A stretch of 52,778 nt of DNA from Chloroflexota bacterium (GCA_016215025.1 JACRMI010000024.1:1-52778), one strand, 5' to 3'; shown: positions 1-8,759, counted from the first letter of the stretch. The notes: generated from the letters alone by a model not told the origin. Made by a program: numbers and translations.

Positions 1-264
1 ACCGGATTCGGAAAATTGAAGACGCAGATCGCGAATCGCAAAATCGGTTGCTTTGAACGCATCGCTCATCCACGCGCGTTCGGCGAGTTGTCGGAACGCT
101 TCAAAGCCGATGATGGTGCTTTTCGAATCGGGATGAAAGATGAAGAAATCGTCGTCGTGTGCCATAATGTCGAACAGGCGCGTTTTGTTTTTCGTCAGTG
201 CCCAGCCAATCGAATCGTTTATGATTTGCTCGACTGTCAGACGGTCATTGGTCTCCCCGTTCAT
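1..264 (-). CDS. SnoaL/NTF2-like protein, 3' end outside window (partial)
   Basis: The minus strand from 264 down to the window edge is open for 88 codons. It begins MNGETNDRLTVEQ and contains DDDFFIFHPDSKS followed by GFEAFRQLAERAW. This pattern fits the cone-shaped SnoaL/NTF2 (ketosteroid-isomerase-like) fold, where an N-terminal helix precedes a strand carrying a polar pocket. The ATG overlaps the stop of the upstream GNAT gene in an ATGA junction, so the two are probably translationally coupled and belong to one operon with the WYL regulator. The real C-terminus lies off the left edge. Substrate and activity are unknown; many members of this fold are ligand-binding proteins rather than enzymes. 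Confidence 0.7.
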   Translation of the reverse strand, partial: MNGETNDRLTVEQIINDSIGWALTKNKTRLFDIMAHDDDFFIFHPDSKSTIIGFEAFRQLAERAWMSDAFKATDFAIRDLRLQFSESG

Positions 265-1037
265 TGCGTTTTCTCCTCGCTCGTCAAAACCGTTCGCAGA
301 ACGATCTCATCGTGAACAATTTCGCCCGTCGGTACAAATCCTTGTTTCAGATAGAAACCTTCCGGGCTGCCTTCGCCTTGTCCGCAACTCACGAGGAGTT
401 CTTTGGCATTGGGGCGCGTCTTGACGTACTCGACCAAACGTTGAATCGCCTGGCGACCGTAGCCGCGTCCGTGAAACGGTTCGGCAATCATCAGACGCCA
501 AAGGAAATACTCTGGTGTATCGGGATCGTCGATGATCATCATAAAGCCGACCGGTGCTTTGCCAGCATAGATTGCGCGGAACCATGCATATTTGTTGAAA
601 TGTGCTTGCGCCAGCGAGATTGCATTGGGCGCGACAAAATATTTCTTTGGTTCGGTAAGTGTATCGCTGAGCAGGCAAATTCTAAACACTGTGTCAGCCG
701 TAATCTCACGCAGAGTGACATGCTCGTACGGTCCGAGTCGCTCGCGTAGCATGGGTTGTAATTTGTGGACGGCTGCCACGGCGGCTTGTCCGACTGCATC
801 GCGAGCTTGCGCATTTTTGATGATGAAATCGCAAGTGGATTCCCACCAATGCGTGTCTACGCTCACGTCGGTTGCTTCGCTAACCAATTGCTCGAAAAAG
901 TGGCGCATCCGGCGACCTGGATTGGCAGGCAACGTCGACGACAAGGCATCGATGCTTTGCGCCACATCGGTCAGCGCGTGTTTGAGTTCCGACGGAATGT
1001 CGGCGTTTTCGATTTTGCTGGCAAGCTCTGGTTGCAT
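261..1037 (-). CDS. GNAT family N-acetyltransferase with N-terminal helical extension
   Basis: A 258-residue protein. Roughly the first 100 residues look alpha-helical and I do not recognise them. The C-terminal half is a GNAT fold with the acetyl-CoA pyrophosphate loop EPFHGRGYGRQAI and the late motif SPEGFYLKQGF. The layout resembles BltD/PaiA-type polyamine or small-amine acetyltransferases, but the substrate cannot be told. I chose the ATG at 1037 because AAGGAG lies just upstream, overlapping the stop of the WYL regulator gene 5 bases before it. A longer frame extends to 1211 but would overlap that gene. The GNAT stop overlaps the start of the SnoaL-like gene, giving a three-gene operon that is probably controlled by its own first gene. 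Confidence 0.85.
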   Translation of the reverse strand: MQPELASKIENADIPSELKHALTDVAQSIDALSSTLPANPGRRMRHFFEQLVSEATDVSVDTHWWESTCDFIIKNAQARDAVGQAAVAAVHKLQPMLRERLGPYEHVTLREITADTVFRICLLSDTLTEPKKYFVAPNAISLAQAHFNKYAWFRAIYAGKAPVGFMMIIDDPDTPEYFLWRLMIAEPFHGRGYGRQAIQRLVEYVKTRPNAKELLVSCGQGEGSPEGFYLKQGFVPTGEIVHDEIVLRTVLTSEEKTQ

Positions 1038-1042
1038 CTCAT

Positions 1043-2029
1043 CTACTCCTTCATTTCCGCCTCGCTGTACAGCGCAACGATTTGTTCGGCGAAATCCAAA
1101 ACACTGCAACGCAAAGAATATGGCTCGATCACCTCGATCGCTCTGCCAAACGCCAGCATGCGATCCCGCGCGGCTTCGAATGATTCGAAAGCGAGTTCGA
1201 GCGTGAGCCAACCCTCAGCGTCGGGATTGTCTGCATTCGCGATTTTTTCGCGGATGCTATTGCCAAAGTAGCGCGGCAAGCCCGGTACCAAATTCGGCGC
1301 GACGCGCACGCGCGCGATAAAGGTCGCACGATTCTGTTCGCGTTCGGCGCACGATGCTTGCCAGTACGCGGCGAGATCGAAATCGGCGGGACGCTCGAAC
1401 GTTTCGTTGGCGAGCCGCGCATCGATCAAGTACGAAATGCGATGCACGCGAATTTGATCGTGCACCGCGCACACCAGATACCACACGCCCGCTTTGACGA
1501 CCAGACCGTACGGGGCAACCGTTTTTTGAATCTGGGTTGCAAACGCACGCGTGGTCAAATGCAGTTTGCGATTTTCCCACACGGCTTGGTGAATCGTTTT
1601 CAAAAACGGCACGGCTTCTTCGTCGCGCTGCCAGCCGACCGAATCGAGATAGAAACGCTGCCGCACATATTCTTCGTCGGGTTGGCGTGCGGCGGGCAAT
1701 GCGGCAGTCAGTTTGAGCAACGCCGATTTTAGTTCCTGGCTTACGCCGAGGTCGGCGAGCGGCGCGGGAATGCTGAGCATAAACAGCGCGCGCACTTCGC
1801 CAGCCGACAAGCCGGTGAGATTCGTGCGATAGCTGTCGAGCAGAGCATAGCCGCCGTCGAGACCGGCCTCGCCGTATATCGGCACGCCAGCCGCGCTGAG
1901 CGCATCCACATCGCGATAAATCGTTCGTTCCGAAACTTCGAGTTCGGTTGCCAACGCCTGCGCGGTCACGCGGCGCGGTCCGCGGGTTTGCAACAACATC
2001 AGCAAAGCTAACAATCGATCTGCACGCAT
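1043..2029 (-). CDS. WYL-domain transcriptional regulator (YafY/DeoR-type HTH)
   Basis: A 328-residue regulator. Residues about 1-60 form a DeoR-like winged helix-turn-helix (ATELEVSERTIYRDVDALS) with the usual GLDGGYAL wing. Residues about 140-215 form the WYL domain (KTVAPYGLVVKAGVWYLVC), and a C-terminal WCX-type extension follows. WYL domains bind ligands, in some cases nucleic acid, and couple this to DNA binding. The start has a clear AAGGAG at 8 bases. The gene is divergent from a GyrI-like effector-binding gene and heads an operon with a GNAT and a SnoaL-like protein, an arrangement suggesting control of these neighbours. A dyad in the 104-bp divergent gap (2070-2086) is the obvious operator candidate. 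Confidence 0.9.
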   Translation of the reverse strand: MRADRLLALLMLLQTRGPRRVTAQALATELEVSERTIYRDVDALSAAGVPIYGEAGLDGGYALLDSYRTNLTGLSAGEVRALFMLSIPAPLADLGVSQELKSALLKLTAALPAARQPDEEYVRQRFYLDSVGWQRDEEAVPFLKTIHQAVWENRKLHLTTRAFATQIQKTVAPYGLVVKAGVWYLVCAVHDQIRVHRISYLIDARLANETFERPADFDLAAYWQASCAEREQNRATFIARVRVAPNLVPGLPRYFGNSIREKIANADNPDAEGWLTLELAFESFEAARDRMLAFGRAIEVIEPYSLRCSVLDFAEQIVALYSEAEMKE

Positions 2030-2069
2030 CGCTACTCCTTTCCGTCGTCTTCCATCATACTACAAATCA

Positions 2070-2096
2070 CTGACAGGAGATGTCAGGAGATTTCAG
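2070..2096. promoter_or_regulatory. Candidate operator: inverted and direct repeats in divergent gap
   Basis: CTGACA (2070-2075), spacer GGAGA, TGTCAG (2081-2086) is a perfect 6-bp inverted repeat with a 5-bp spacer. GGAGA then repeats (2087-2091), followed by TTTCAG (2091-2096), giving a third degenerate half-site with 10-bp periodicity. It lies between the divergent WYL regulator and GyrI-like genes, where an autoregulatory operator would be expected. A possible -10, TAGAAT, for the rightward gene is at 2098-2103. Binding by the WYL protein is inference. Confidence 0.5.
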
Positions 2097-2133
2097 CTAG
2101 AATGAGTTCGACAATACGAAAGGAGCAAACCGA

Positions 2134-2598
2134 ATGAGCAAACTGGATGTGCGAATCGTCAAACTAGAACCGATGACGGTAGCTTGCACGTATGGATTCG
2201 GCAAGGAGCCGGAAGGCATCGCATCGAGCAAGATGACTACCTGGGCAAAGGCGAAGGGTTTTTACGATGACCCGGAACACCATCCCACTTTCGGGTTCAA
2301 TAACCCCGATCCCTCGCCCGGCAGTCCGAACTATGGCTATGAGATTTGGATGAAGGTCGATGCCGACACGACGCCGGAAGGCGATGTGACGATCAAACAA
2401 TTTGCCGGTGGAACTTACGCCGTCACGCGCTTTACCGGCTTGAGCCGCATCGGCGAGGTGTGGAAGCAACTCGTCGCATGGCGTGAAGCGAGTCCATATC
2501 AATGTGGACATCATCAATGGCTGGAGCATCTACGCAACTGGACGGCAAAAGATCTAGAGCAGTTCGTCTTTGACCTTTATCTGCCGATTGAAGCGTAG
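2134..2598 (+). CDS. GyrI-like/AraC effector-binding (SOUL-type) protein
   Basis: A 154-residue stand-alone GyrI-like small-molecule-binding domain. It shows the family pattern of an early VRIVKLEPMTVA strand, a mid-region FGFNNPDPSP..GYEIWMKVD segment and a late GGTYAVTRFTG segment, ending in the usual LYLPI. Related domains are the C-terminal effector domain of AraC/MerR regulators (Rob, BmrR) and the SbmC/GyrI gyrase inhibitor. A good AAAGGAGC site precedes the ATG. There is no DNA-binding domain, so it may bind or hydrolyse a ligand rather than regulate directly. The gene is divergent from the WYL regulator, and such domains often sit beside YafY-type regulators, which suggests shared control. 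Confidence 0.82.
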   Translation: MSKLDVRIVKLEPMTVACTYGFGKEPEGIASSKMTTWAKAKGFYDDPEHHPTFGFNNPDPSPGSPNYGYEIWMKVDADTTPEGDVTIKQFAGGTYAVTRFTGLSRIGEVWKQLVAWREASPYQCGHHQWLEHLRNWTAKDLEQFVFDLYLPIEA

Positions 2599-2618
2599 CG
2601 CGGATGATCGTCTCGATT

Positions 2619-2642
2619 GCCCCCAAGCACCTGCTCGGGGGC
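2619..2642. terminator. Hairpin between convergent genes
   Basis: GCCCCC-A-AGCA (2619-2629) can pair with TGCT-C-GGGGGC (2632-2642). The result is a G+C-rich stem with one mismatch and a tight loop, between the plus-strand GyrI-like gene (ends 2598) and the minus-strand HEAT-like gene (ends 2680). There is no long T-run, so termination efficiency is uncertain. Confidence 0.45.
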
Positions 2643-2679
2643 TTGCTCTCTGCTTTCAGTTTGGTCCAAATGCATCGCA

Positions 2680-3303
2680 TCACGATAGATTTTTCAGCAG
2701 CTTTTTGAGTCGCGCGGCTTGGGCGGTTGTCAGTTCTTTCTGCCGACTTGCGAGCACAGCCAGAAACTCTTGGCGATTGTTGTCGTCTATCGCGACGACC
2801 ATACTCTCCGCCTGGAGCGGCACATCACGCGCAAGACTTTTGCGTATTTGCGCAAATAGGATCGGAGAAATTTTCTTGCGATAGCATTTGTCGGCTGCTG
2901 CCACGCGCGCGAGTGTTTTCACGCCCCACACAACCGTAATCAACGTGCCGTTTTCCACTGTCGCGATAACGTCGTCAATGCGCGTCCAGATTTCTTTCGC
3001 GCGCAAATCCGCAATCGTCGCGAGCGCAATCATTCCGCCCCACACCATTCGATTATCTTTGCTTTTCAGCAAGGCGAGAAAATCGCTGCAATAGTCGGCG
3101 ATCAGTTCTGGCGCGGGATAACCAATCTCGTACAGCACCTTGAGACAATCACTGCGCACACTCTTGTTCTTGTGTCCCAGGTTCTCGGCGATTTCCTGAA
3201 TCCCTTTGTGATTCTTTGTCTTTGCCAACTGGCGCGCCAGTTCCTGATTGGGAACTTCATCGCGCCGATTTCGAAAGTACGCAATTTGGTCTAGCACTGA
3301 CAT
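2680..3303 (-). CDS. HEAT-repeat-like protein, function unknown
   Basis: A 207-residue, probably all-helical soluble protein. Several segments alternate hydrophobic helices in the HEAT/Armadillo manner (IQEIAENLGHKNKSVRSDCL, then MVWGGMIALATIADLRAK), about 35-40 residues apart. Such solenoids are usually protein-binding scaffolds, and I see no catalytic motif. The ATG at 3303 follows AAGGAGAAATTCC. It is the last gene of a minus-strand group with a flavodoxin-fold oxidoreductase (18 bp upstream) and a GT1 glycosyltransferase. A C-terminal basic tract (AARLKKLLKNL) is visible. Confidence 0.75.
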   Translation of the reverse strand: MSVLDQIAYFRNRRDEVPNQELARQLAKTKNHKGIQEIAENLGHKNKSVRSDCLKVLYEIGYPAPELIADYCSDFLALLKSKDNRMVWGGMIALATIADLRAKEIWTRIDDVIATVENGTLITVVWGVKTLARVAAADKCYRKKISPILFAQIRKSLARDVPLQAESMVVAIDDNNRQEFLAVLASRQKELTTAQAARLKKLLKNLS

Positions 3304-3321
3304 TGGAATTTCTCCTTGTTC

Positions 3322-3915
3322 TTAGAGCATCCTTCCCAACTCATTTGCCCGGTTGAGATTTCTCTCACGCACTTTTGGGTCTTGGTCTACCATTCCCCCC
3401 AGTATCTCCATCTTGGCGTTTTCGATACCCACGCCTCCAAGCCGGTCATCGAGCATAATCCGCCGCATACTCTGCGCAATCCCAGTCTCTTCCAAATGCT
3501 CAACGGGATGCCCCGCAGGACAGATCACCAGTGCCTTGGCAATTCCGATATGCGATGATTTGTGTCCGTCGCTTTCATAGGTGTAGGCATATCCAAACGT
3601 CCATACTCGATCAAACCATCCTTTGAGCTTAGCTGGACAATCGCTCCACCAAACGGGATAGATGAACACCAACGCATTGGCTTGCGCGATCTTGGCTTGC
3701 TCCGTTGCAACATCGTCGGGAACTGGCAAGGATGGCTCGAAACTCGTCTCGCGATTGTACTGCTCCAAATCCATATCGGACTGGAAATTCATTTCGTACA
3801 GATCGCCGATGGTGAAAGTGTGTCCTGCTTCCCGTAATCCAGCGACAAACGATTCCAACACTGAAAACGTAAATGATTTTTTGCTGGGATGACAAAAGAC
3901 GATATAGACGTGCAT
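3322..3915 (-). CDS. NAD(P)H-dependent quinone oxidoreductase, flavodoxin-like fold
   Basis: A 197-residue member of the NQO1/MdaB/KefF family (Flavodoxin_2). It starts with the FMN/FAD phosphate-loop strand MHVYIVFCHPSKKSFTFSVL and has the family signature YPVWWSDCPAKLKGWFDRVW. A C-terminal substrate region (VICPAGHPVEHL) follows. These enzymes transfer two electrons from NAD(P)H to quinones or electrophiles. I took the ATG at 3915 because it begins the conserved first strand; an upstream in-frame extension runs back into the glycosyltransferase gene. Only 4 bp separate it from that gene's stop, so the two are co-transcribed. Confidence 0.88.
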   Translation of the reverse strand: MHVYIVFCHPSKKSFTFSVLESFVAGLREAGHTFTIGDLYEMNFQSDMDLEQYNRETSFEPSLPVPDDVATEQAKIAQANALVFIYPVWWSDCPAKLKGWFDRVWTFGYAYTYESDGHKSSHIGIAKALVICPAGHPVEHLEETGIAQSMRRIMLDDRLGGVGIENAKMEILGGMVDQDPKVRERNLNRANELGRML

Positions 3916-3919
3916 AATC

Positions 3920-5182
3920 CTATCTTTCCACATACCTACGCACAAGTTCCACCGCGCGCGCCACGCCATCCTCCGCATGAATCTTTTCGCCCAACGCGAC
4001 GGCGCGTTGTTTCATTTCTTCATCTGTGATTGCGCGTGTGATCGCATCCGCCAATCGTCGAGCCGTCAACTCTTTTGGCAAGATGGGTTTGGGTCCAACG
4101 CCAAGCACGTGAACACGTTGTCCCCAATACGGTTGATCGCCCATAAAAGGCAGAATCACCGATGGACACCCCGCGCGCAGCCCTGCCGCCGTCGTCCCTG
4201 CGCCGCCGTGATGCACAACTGCCGCGACACGCGGAAACAACCAATCGTGCGGCGCAGAATCGATGGCGTAAATGTGCGATGGCAGATCGCGTTCGTGCGC
4301 CGCCGCCCAACCGCCGAGCAACACTGCCCGCTGATTCGCCAATGTGACCGCTTCGATAGACAGGTCTGCCAGTCGTCGTGCGCTGTGACCGCTCATACTG
4401 CCAAAGCCGATGTAAATCGGTTTCGGTTCGCGAGCCAGGAAATCGCTCAAGTCAGATGGCGGTGACCAATCGTTTGCATCGTCCAAGAACCAATAGCCCG
4501 TGATGTGATGTTCGGGGGGCCAATCGTTGGGACGGGGCACAACATAGCGACTGAAACCGTAAATGAATGGCTCGTTATTTTTGTACAGTCCGTCGAATGG
4601 ACCGCGCAACGGCAACGGTTTTAATTTGAGTGATTCGCGCCGCCACTGATTGATGGGCACACGAACCATTTGCCAAAGGAGTTGTTCGTATACAATATAT
4701 GTCCACCATTTGTAACTACCGCCGAGCGGCAGGGTTGGCGCAAAAAGACAAGGTGTTTCGCGCGAACGTGTCAATGGTTGCAACAACAAATACAGACTGG
4801 GAATGCGCATCATTTCAGCGACGTGATACCCAGCCGCGCCCATCACCGAATAGAGAATTGCATCGGTGCCGCGACACGCATCGACGGTATCGTCCAGCGA
4901 TTGCCTGAGCTGTTCAAAAGTTGCCAGGTTCCGAATCCCACGAATAAATTTCACCGCGTTCTCGCCTGACGCTTGCCACGCTTGTCCCGCCTGTGTTTCC
5001 ATCGCCTCACGCGGATTGCCTGTGATGGGCGCAAACTCCAGATCATGACGGCGCACAAAATCGGCCAAGAGTCCATACGCCGCGATGCGGACTTGATAGC
5101 CAGCCCGCTTCAATCCGATGCCCAACGCGACGCATGGTTGCACGTCGCCGCGCGAGCCAATGGCTGTAATCGTGATACGCAT
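3920..5182 (-). CDS. GT1 family glycosyltransferase (UDP-sugar, sterol/macrolide type)
   Basis: A 420-residue GT-B glycosyltransferase of the UGT/sterol 3-beta-glucosyltransferase group. The N-terminal Rossmann half opens with ITAIGSRGDVQPCVALGIGL, whose GSRGDVQP is typical of this subgroup. The C-terminal donor-binding half has IGFGSMSG and the nucleotide-sugar signature VHHGGAGTTAAGLRAGCPSV, ending PFMGDQPYWGQRV. It should transfer a sugar from UDP- or TDP-sugar to a lipid, sterol-like or polyketide acceptor in the cytoplasm. Start 5182 is supported by GGAG nine bases upstream. It lies between a 51-residue gene and a quinone reductase in one transcription unit, but the acceptor is unknown. 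Confidence 0.9.
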   Translation of the reverse strand: MRITITAIGSRGDVQPCVALGIGLKRAGYQVRIAAYGLLADFVRRHDLEFAPITGNPREAMETQAGQAWQASGENAVKFIRGIRNLATFEQLRQSLDDTVDACRGTDAILYSVMGAAGYHVAEMMRIPSLYLLLQPLTRSRETPCLFAPTLPLGGSYKWWTYIVYEQLLWQMVRVPINQWRRESLKLKPLPLRGPFDGLYKNNEPFIYGFSRYVVPRPNDWPPEHHITGYWFLDDANDWSPPSDLSDFLAREPKPIYIGFGSMSGHSARRLADLSIEAVTLANQRAVLLGGWAAAHERDLPSHIYAIDSAPHDWLFPRVAAVVHHGGAGTTAAGLRAGCPSVILPFMGDQPYWGQRVHVLGVGPKPILPKELTARRLADAITRAITDEEMKQRAVALGEKIHAEDGVARAVELVRRYVER

Positions 5183-5214
5183 TTCTGATTCTCCACAAAT
5201 CAAATATCTGGATA

Positions 5215-5370
5215 CTATTTGCGCCCAACGTACAACCCGTATCCAAAGTACTCTTCGAGGTTCGCGGGCGTGATCTCATTCTCACGGACTTCTTTCACGA
5301 ATTTTCTGTACGCGGGATTGGTGAGACCCACCTCAGCAGCAAACTCAAAGAAGGTTGGTTGATTCGACAT
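5215..5370 (-). CDS. Small hypothetical protein, 51 aa
   Basis: A short frame starting MSNQPTFFEFAAEVGLTNPA and ending YGLYVGRK, with a very strong ribosome site (AAGGAGG, 4 bases before the ATG). I prefer this start over the longer 61-codon frame because of that site. It lies 32 bp upstream of the glycosyltransferase start and 26 bp downstream of the permease stop, in the same orientation, so it is probably translated from the same message. It is soluble and acidic with no recognisable motif. The strong ribosome site is the main evidence that it is real. Confidence 0.65.
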   Translation of the reverse strand: MSNQPTFFEFAAEVGLTNPAYRKFVKEVRENEITPANLEEYFGYGLYVGRK

Positions 5371-5396
5371 ACGCCCTCCTTCGCTTTCTGTCTTTC

Positions 5397-7757
5397 TCAT
5401 TCATACGCCAACGTCTCGCGCACACTCCATTGCGATGCGCGCAACGCGGGTAGCAAACTGGCAAGTGTGGATAATCCGATCACGATCAGTAACCATTCGA
5501 TTGCGCCCCCGCGCGAGTACACAAAATCCAACGGCGTCTGGAGCAATAGATTGCCCACTGTGTCGCCCAGGATCCACGCTATCGGATAACTGAGCGGCAC
5601 CGCAATCAACCAACTCAACACACCCACGACGATTCCTTCGCCGATGAATAATCGAATCACGGCGAAGGGCGTTGCGCCGATGGCGCGCATCACGCCGATT
5701 TCGCGCGTGCGCTCGACGACGTTGATCGAGAGCATGCCCATCAAACCAATGCTTCCAACAATTCCCGCGAGCATGGTCATCGTCAACAACATCGCTACGA
5801 CGATGTCGAATTGCGAGCGAATTTGCCCACCCTTTTCATTGGCGGCATCGATGGTCACAGCTTTGAGATTCGCAGTCTCCAGCGCATCACGCAATCGCTC
5901 GACGAGAATTTTCTGGCTTGCCACATCATGCTGGGTTCCTTGCACCGCGATCATTCTGCCGCGTCCTACAAATCCATTCATCGTTGCTAATGCATTGATT
6001 GGCACAAAGCAATTCGTACCATAATCGCTTGGATCGACAAGGATGCCAACAACCGTCCACGGGCGTTTCTTGGGATCGAACTTCCACGTCAGTTTATCGC
6101 CGACTTGAATATTGCGATCCAGCGCGGCTTTGCGATTGATGACAATTGCAAATTCATCATCAAGTTTCAACCAACGTCCCTGAACGATGCGCGGCTTGAA
6201 CATCGTCGAATCAGGCGGTAGACCGAACAGACGCGCATAAAACTCGATGCCATCCTGGGTCGTCATCATCCCGCCCTCATCCGACCACACCTCAACGCCC
6301 GCAACACCCACAACATTTTCAGTTGCGGCAATCGATTGGATTGCGCGCAATGGTCGCTCTAGCCACACCATCACATCGTAACCGTACTCTTGTACTTGCA
6401 ATGCAATCGTATTATCGAGTGAAGCGCTCGTGCTGACGACGGCGATGAACATCACGCCGCTGAGTATGAGCGTCAACAATGTTAGCGCAACGCGCGCTTT
6501 GCGGCGAAAGGTGTTGCGTAAACTCAGCATCATCGGACGCGACAAAAATCGCAGCGTCGAAAATAATCGGTCCAGAATGCTGGGCGCGTATCCGCCGTTC
6601 AAACCATGACTGACCATCGCTTGGCACGGTGTGATGCGCGCGCCGTTGATCGCGGGAATCAGCGCTGCGAGTATCGGCACGAGCAATCCGACGATCACTT
6701 GCAATCCAATCGCAAAAGGCGTCGCGCGAAATTCGCCGATGGGAATATTGCCAAGCGTCGCGACACTGCTCGCGATCGAGTACGCCACAATCGCCGCCAG
6801 CGGAATCGCCAACACCAACGCGAGTCCACCATAGATGAGCGCCGTCAACAAATAAATTTGAACGATGCGATTGAAGGTCGCGCCAATCGCTTTCATCACA
6901 CCGATCTGCCAAACCTGTTGCGCGATAATCGCGCTCATCGTATTCGTAATCAAGAATGCGCTCAATGCCAATGCCAGCGTGCCCATCACAGTCAGAATTG
7001 CCAGAACAGAATCCACCGCATTCTGAGCAAAATGCGCGGGCGTAGCTGTCCAGATGCCAAGCATCATATTCGATTGTCGCATTCGCTCGAAGAACCACTC
7101 GATGACTCGAGTCACATTTTGATTGCTCGGTGATGGCAGACGAATCGCGATTTGGTTCAAACCCTCTTGTCCCGTCAACGATGTGATGGTCTCTGGCGTC
7201 GTATAAAACCACAACGAGCCGCCAAAATCGGGCGGTACGGTGTTATAGCGGCGCACGATTCCTGTGACGGGCAATGTGCGTTCGGTATCACCCACGCGTA
7301 CGACCAGATTCGTTCCAAGTATGATGCCATATTTTTCGGCGGTGCATCTTTCGACGGCGAGCGCTCGTCCAGTTGGCAGTTCGCCGCTCTGCAATTCAAT
7401 GCGGTCAACGCGCTGTGCCGCATAATTGGGCTTGGCGACAAGCGATGCATCGCGCCAAATGGTTTCGTTTTCCATTCGCCATTGAATCGACAAAGAAACC
7501 TGGGATTCGATTTCCGTATTTTCAAACTCGCGTTGGAACAACTTGACGACGTACTGCTCAAATGGAATCATACGAATCAAGAGATGGCTCGCATTCGATA
7601 AGCGATAGTCGTCCAGCATCCACGTTTGCAAAGTATCGCGCAGATTAAAGACCAAGCCCAGCGCGAACACACCGACGGCGATGGAAAGCACAACCAGCAT
7701 CGTACGCACCTTGTTGTCGAACAATTCGCGCCAAACTTTTCTCCAGGCGATGTTCAT
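5397..7757 (-). CDS. ABC transporter permease, FtsX/MacB type (duplicated)
   Basis: A 786-residue permease with two tandem FtsX units. Each has an N-terminal membrane helix (MLVVLSIAVGVFALGLV near residue 20; VALTLLTLILSGVMFIAVV near 430), a large extracytoplasmic MacB_PCD-like domain and three or so C-terminal helices (about 260-375 and 660-775). It ends in the typical RASQWSVRETLAYE. Such proteins work with a LolD/MacB-like ATPase in lipid, lipoprotein or peptide export, or in mechanotransmission. No ATPase gene lies beside it in this window. It is a paralogue of the permease at 44719-47118, which does have one, and that ATPase might serve both. The ATG at 7757 begins the conserved cytoplasmic segment. 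Confidence 0.9.
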   Translation of the reverse strand: MNIAWRKVWRELFDNKVRTMLVVLSIAVGVFALGLVFNLRDTLQTWMLDDYRLSNASHLLIRMIPFEQYVVKLFQREFENTEIESQVSLSIQWRMENETIWRDASLVAKPNYAAQRVDRIELQSGELPTGRALAVERCTAEKYGIILGTNLVVRVGDTERTLPVTGIVRRYNTVPPDFGGSLWFYTTPETITSLTGQEGLNQIAIRLPSPSNQNVTRVIEWFFERMRQSNMMLGIWTATPAHFAQNAVDSVLAILTVMGTLALALSAFLITNTMSAIIAQQVWQIGVMKAIGATFNRIVQIYLLTALIYGGLALVLAIPLAAIVAYSIASSVATLGNIPIGEFRATPFAIGLQVIVGLLVPILAALIPAINGARITPCQAMVSHGLNGGYAPSILDRLFSTLRFLSRPMMLSLRNTFRRKARVALTLLTLILSGVMFIAVVSTSASLDNTIALQVQEYGYDVMVWLERPLRAIQSIAATENVVGVAGVEVWSDEGGMMTTQDGIEFYARLFGLPPDSTMFKPRIVQGRWLKLDDEFAIVINRKAALDRNIQVGDKLTWKFDPKKRPWTVVGILVDPSDYGTNCFVPINALATMNGFVGRGRMIAVQGTQHDVASQKILVERLRDALETANLKAVTIDAANEKGGQIRSQFDIVVAMLLTMTMLAGIVGSIGLMGMLSINVVERTREIGVMRAIGATPFAVIRLFIGEGIVVGVLSWLIAVPLSYPIAWILGDTVGNLLLQTPLDFVYSRGGAIEWLLIVIGLSTLASLLPALRASQWSVRETLAYE

Positions 7758-7818
7758 TACTTTTGCCTTCGTTCAAAAGTCAAATGTTGGCTTTGCCAAA
7801 GCCAATCATCATCCGTTT

Positions 7819-8724
7819 TCATATCTCCGATGGCGCGTGCTCGTTTGCTTGCATTTGCGCCATCATCTTTTGCATAAACTGAGCCATTGTTTGGGCAAGT
7901 ATTTTCGGAATGGCTTTCGTAGCGAGTGCTACGACAAGTCCGCCAATCATCGCGCCCAGAACAGCGACAAGAATGTATTCCCTGGTGAGAGAACTAGCGT
8001 TTGACGTTTTTACTCTCTCGCGATTGGCGTAACCCTCTAACGATTGTGGTATCGGCACACAGGTCTTGCCGCCCTTTTTAAATCGGAAATCGCACTTGGC
8101 GCCGCCTTCGGCTAGAGTCATCGTGCGGCGCAAGCCCCATCCCAGCAACTCGCTCGCGATCTTGTCGATGGCGCAAAGATATGGAACCAGCTCTGCCGCG
8201 CCTTGCTGTCGGTAGAAATTCAAGACCGCGCACTCGATATAATCGAATTCATAGTCGAACTCTTTGCCGTCCCCTGACACGAACGCCACGACATAACCGC
8301 CAGGATACGGGTGCTCCCTGGATTGTGCCGCGCGTTTTTGCGCTCGGTTTGTGAACCAACGAGAGAACCACAGAATCCCAATCGCTCGACGTACCAAACC
8401 TGGGAACGACCTGATTTCTGCTTCGCCAATTTCGTAGACCAGCCGTCCCACTTCCTCGACCGTCTTGCCGTGTTCCCGAAATGCTTTGTATATTCCCAGG
8501 TGCCGACTGGCTGGGAAAAAGAACACATCCAGCAGAGGATTGTGGTTGCCGATATAGGGAATTTGTGGGATGAGGGCGTGGTACTTTTGACGCGACTCGC
8601 GCATCAAGGCATCGGCTTCTGCTTCGCCATAGCGAGCAATCAGGATTGGTTTGGCAAGAGCAATCGCTCTGTCAAAACTCTTCATCAGTTGCGGTGTGCG
8701 CGAGGCATAATTTTCGTGCGACAT
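7819..8724 (-). CDS. L-2-amino-thiazoline-4-carboxylic acid hydrolase-like protein
   Basis: A 301-residue protein with the ATC-hydrolase family signature near residues 200-225: the segment LRRTMTLAEGGAKCDFRFKK, which contains the CDFRF core. In Pseudomonas the named enzyme opens the thiazoline ring on the way to cysteine; most family members are uncharacterised. Unusually, a C-terminal hydrophobic helix (ILVAVLGAMIGGLVVALAT) and a Met/Gln-rich tail are fused on, so the protein is probably membrane-anchored. The ATG at 8724 has GGAGGGA upstream and is preferred over an upstream in-frame start that would overlap the next gene. It lies in the minus-strand directon between the permease and a membrane methyltransferase. 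Family is reasonably sure; the reaction here is not. Confidence 0.75.
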   Translation of the reverse strand: MSHENYASRTPQLMKSFDRAIALAKPILIARYGEAEADALMRESRQKYHALIPQIPYIGNHNPLLDVFFFPASRHLGIYKAFREHGKTVEEVGRLVYEIGEAEIRSFPGLVRRAIGILWFSRWFTNRAQKRAAQSREHPYPGGYVVAFVSGDGKEFDYEFDYIECAVLNFYRQQGAAELVPYLCAIDKIASELLGWGLRRTMTLAEGGAKCDFRFKKGGKTCVPIPQSLEGYANRERVKTSNASSLTREYILVAVLGAMIGGLVVALATKAIPKILAQTMAQFMQKMMAQMQANEHAPSEI

Positions 8725-8759
8725 TTGAAATCCCTCCAACTCTATCGAGTGTTTGAATG

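Noticed and set aside
6412..7212. Minus-strand frame of 266 codons within the permease gene
   Set aside because: It is a different frame of the FtsX-type permease with Asp/Arg-rich nonsense composition.
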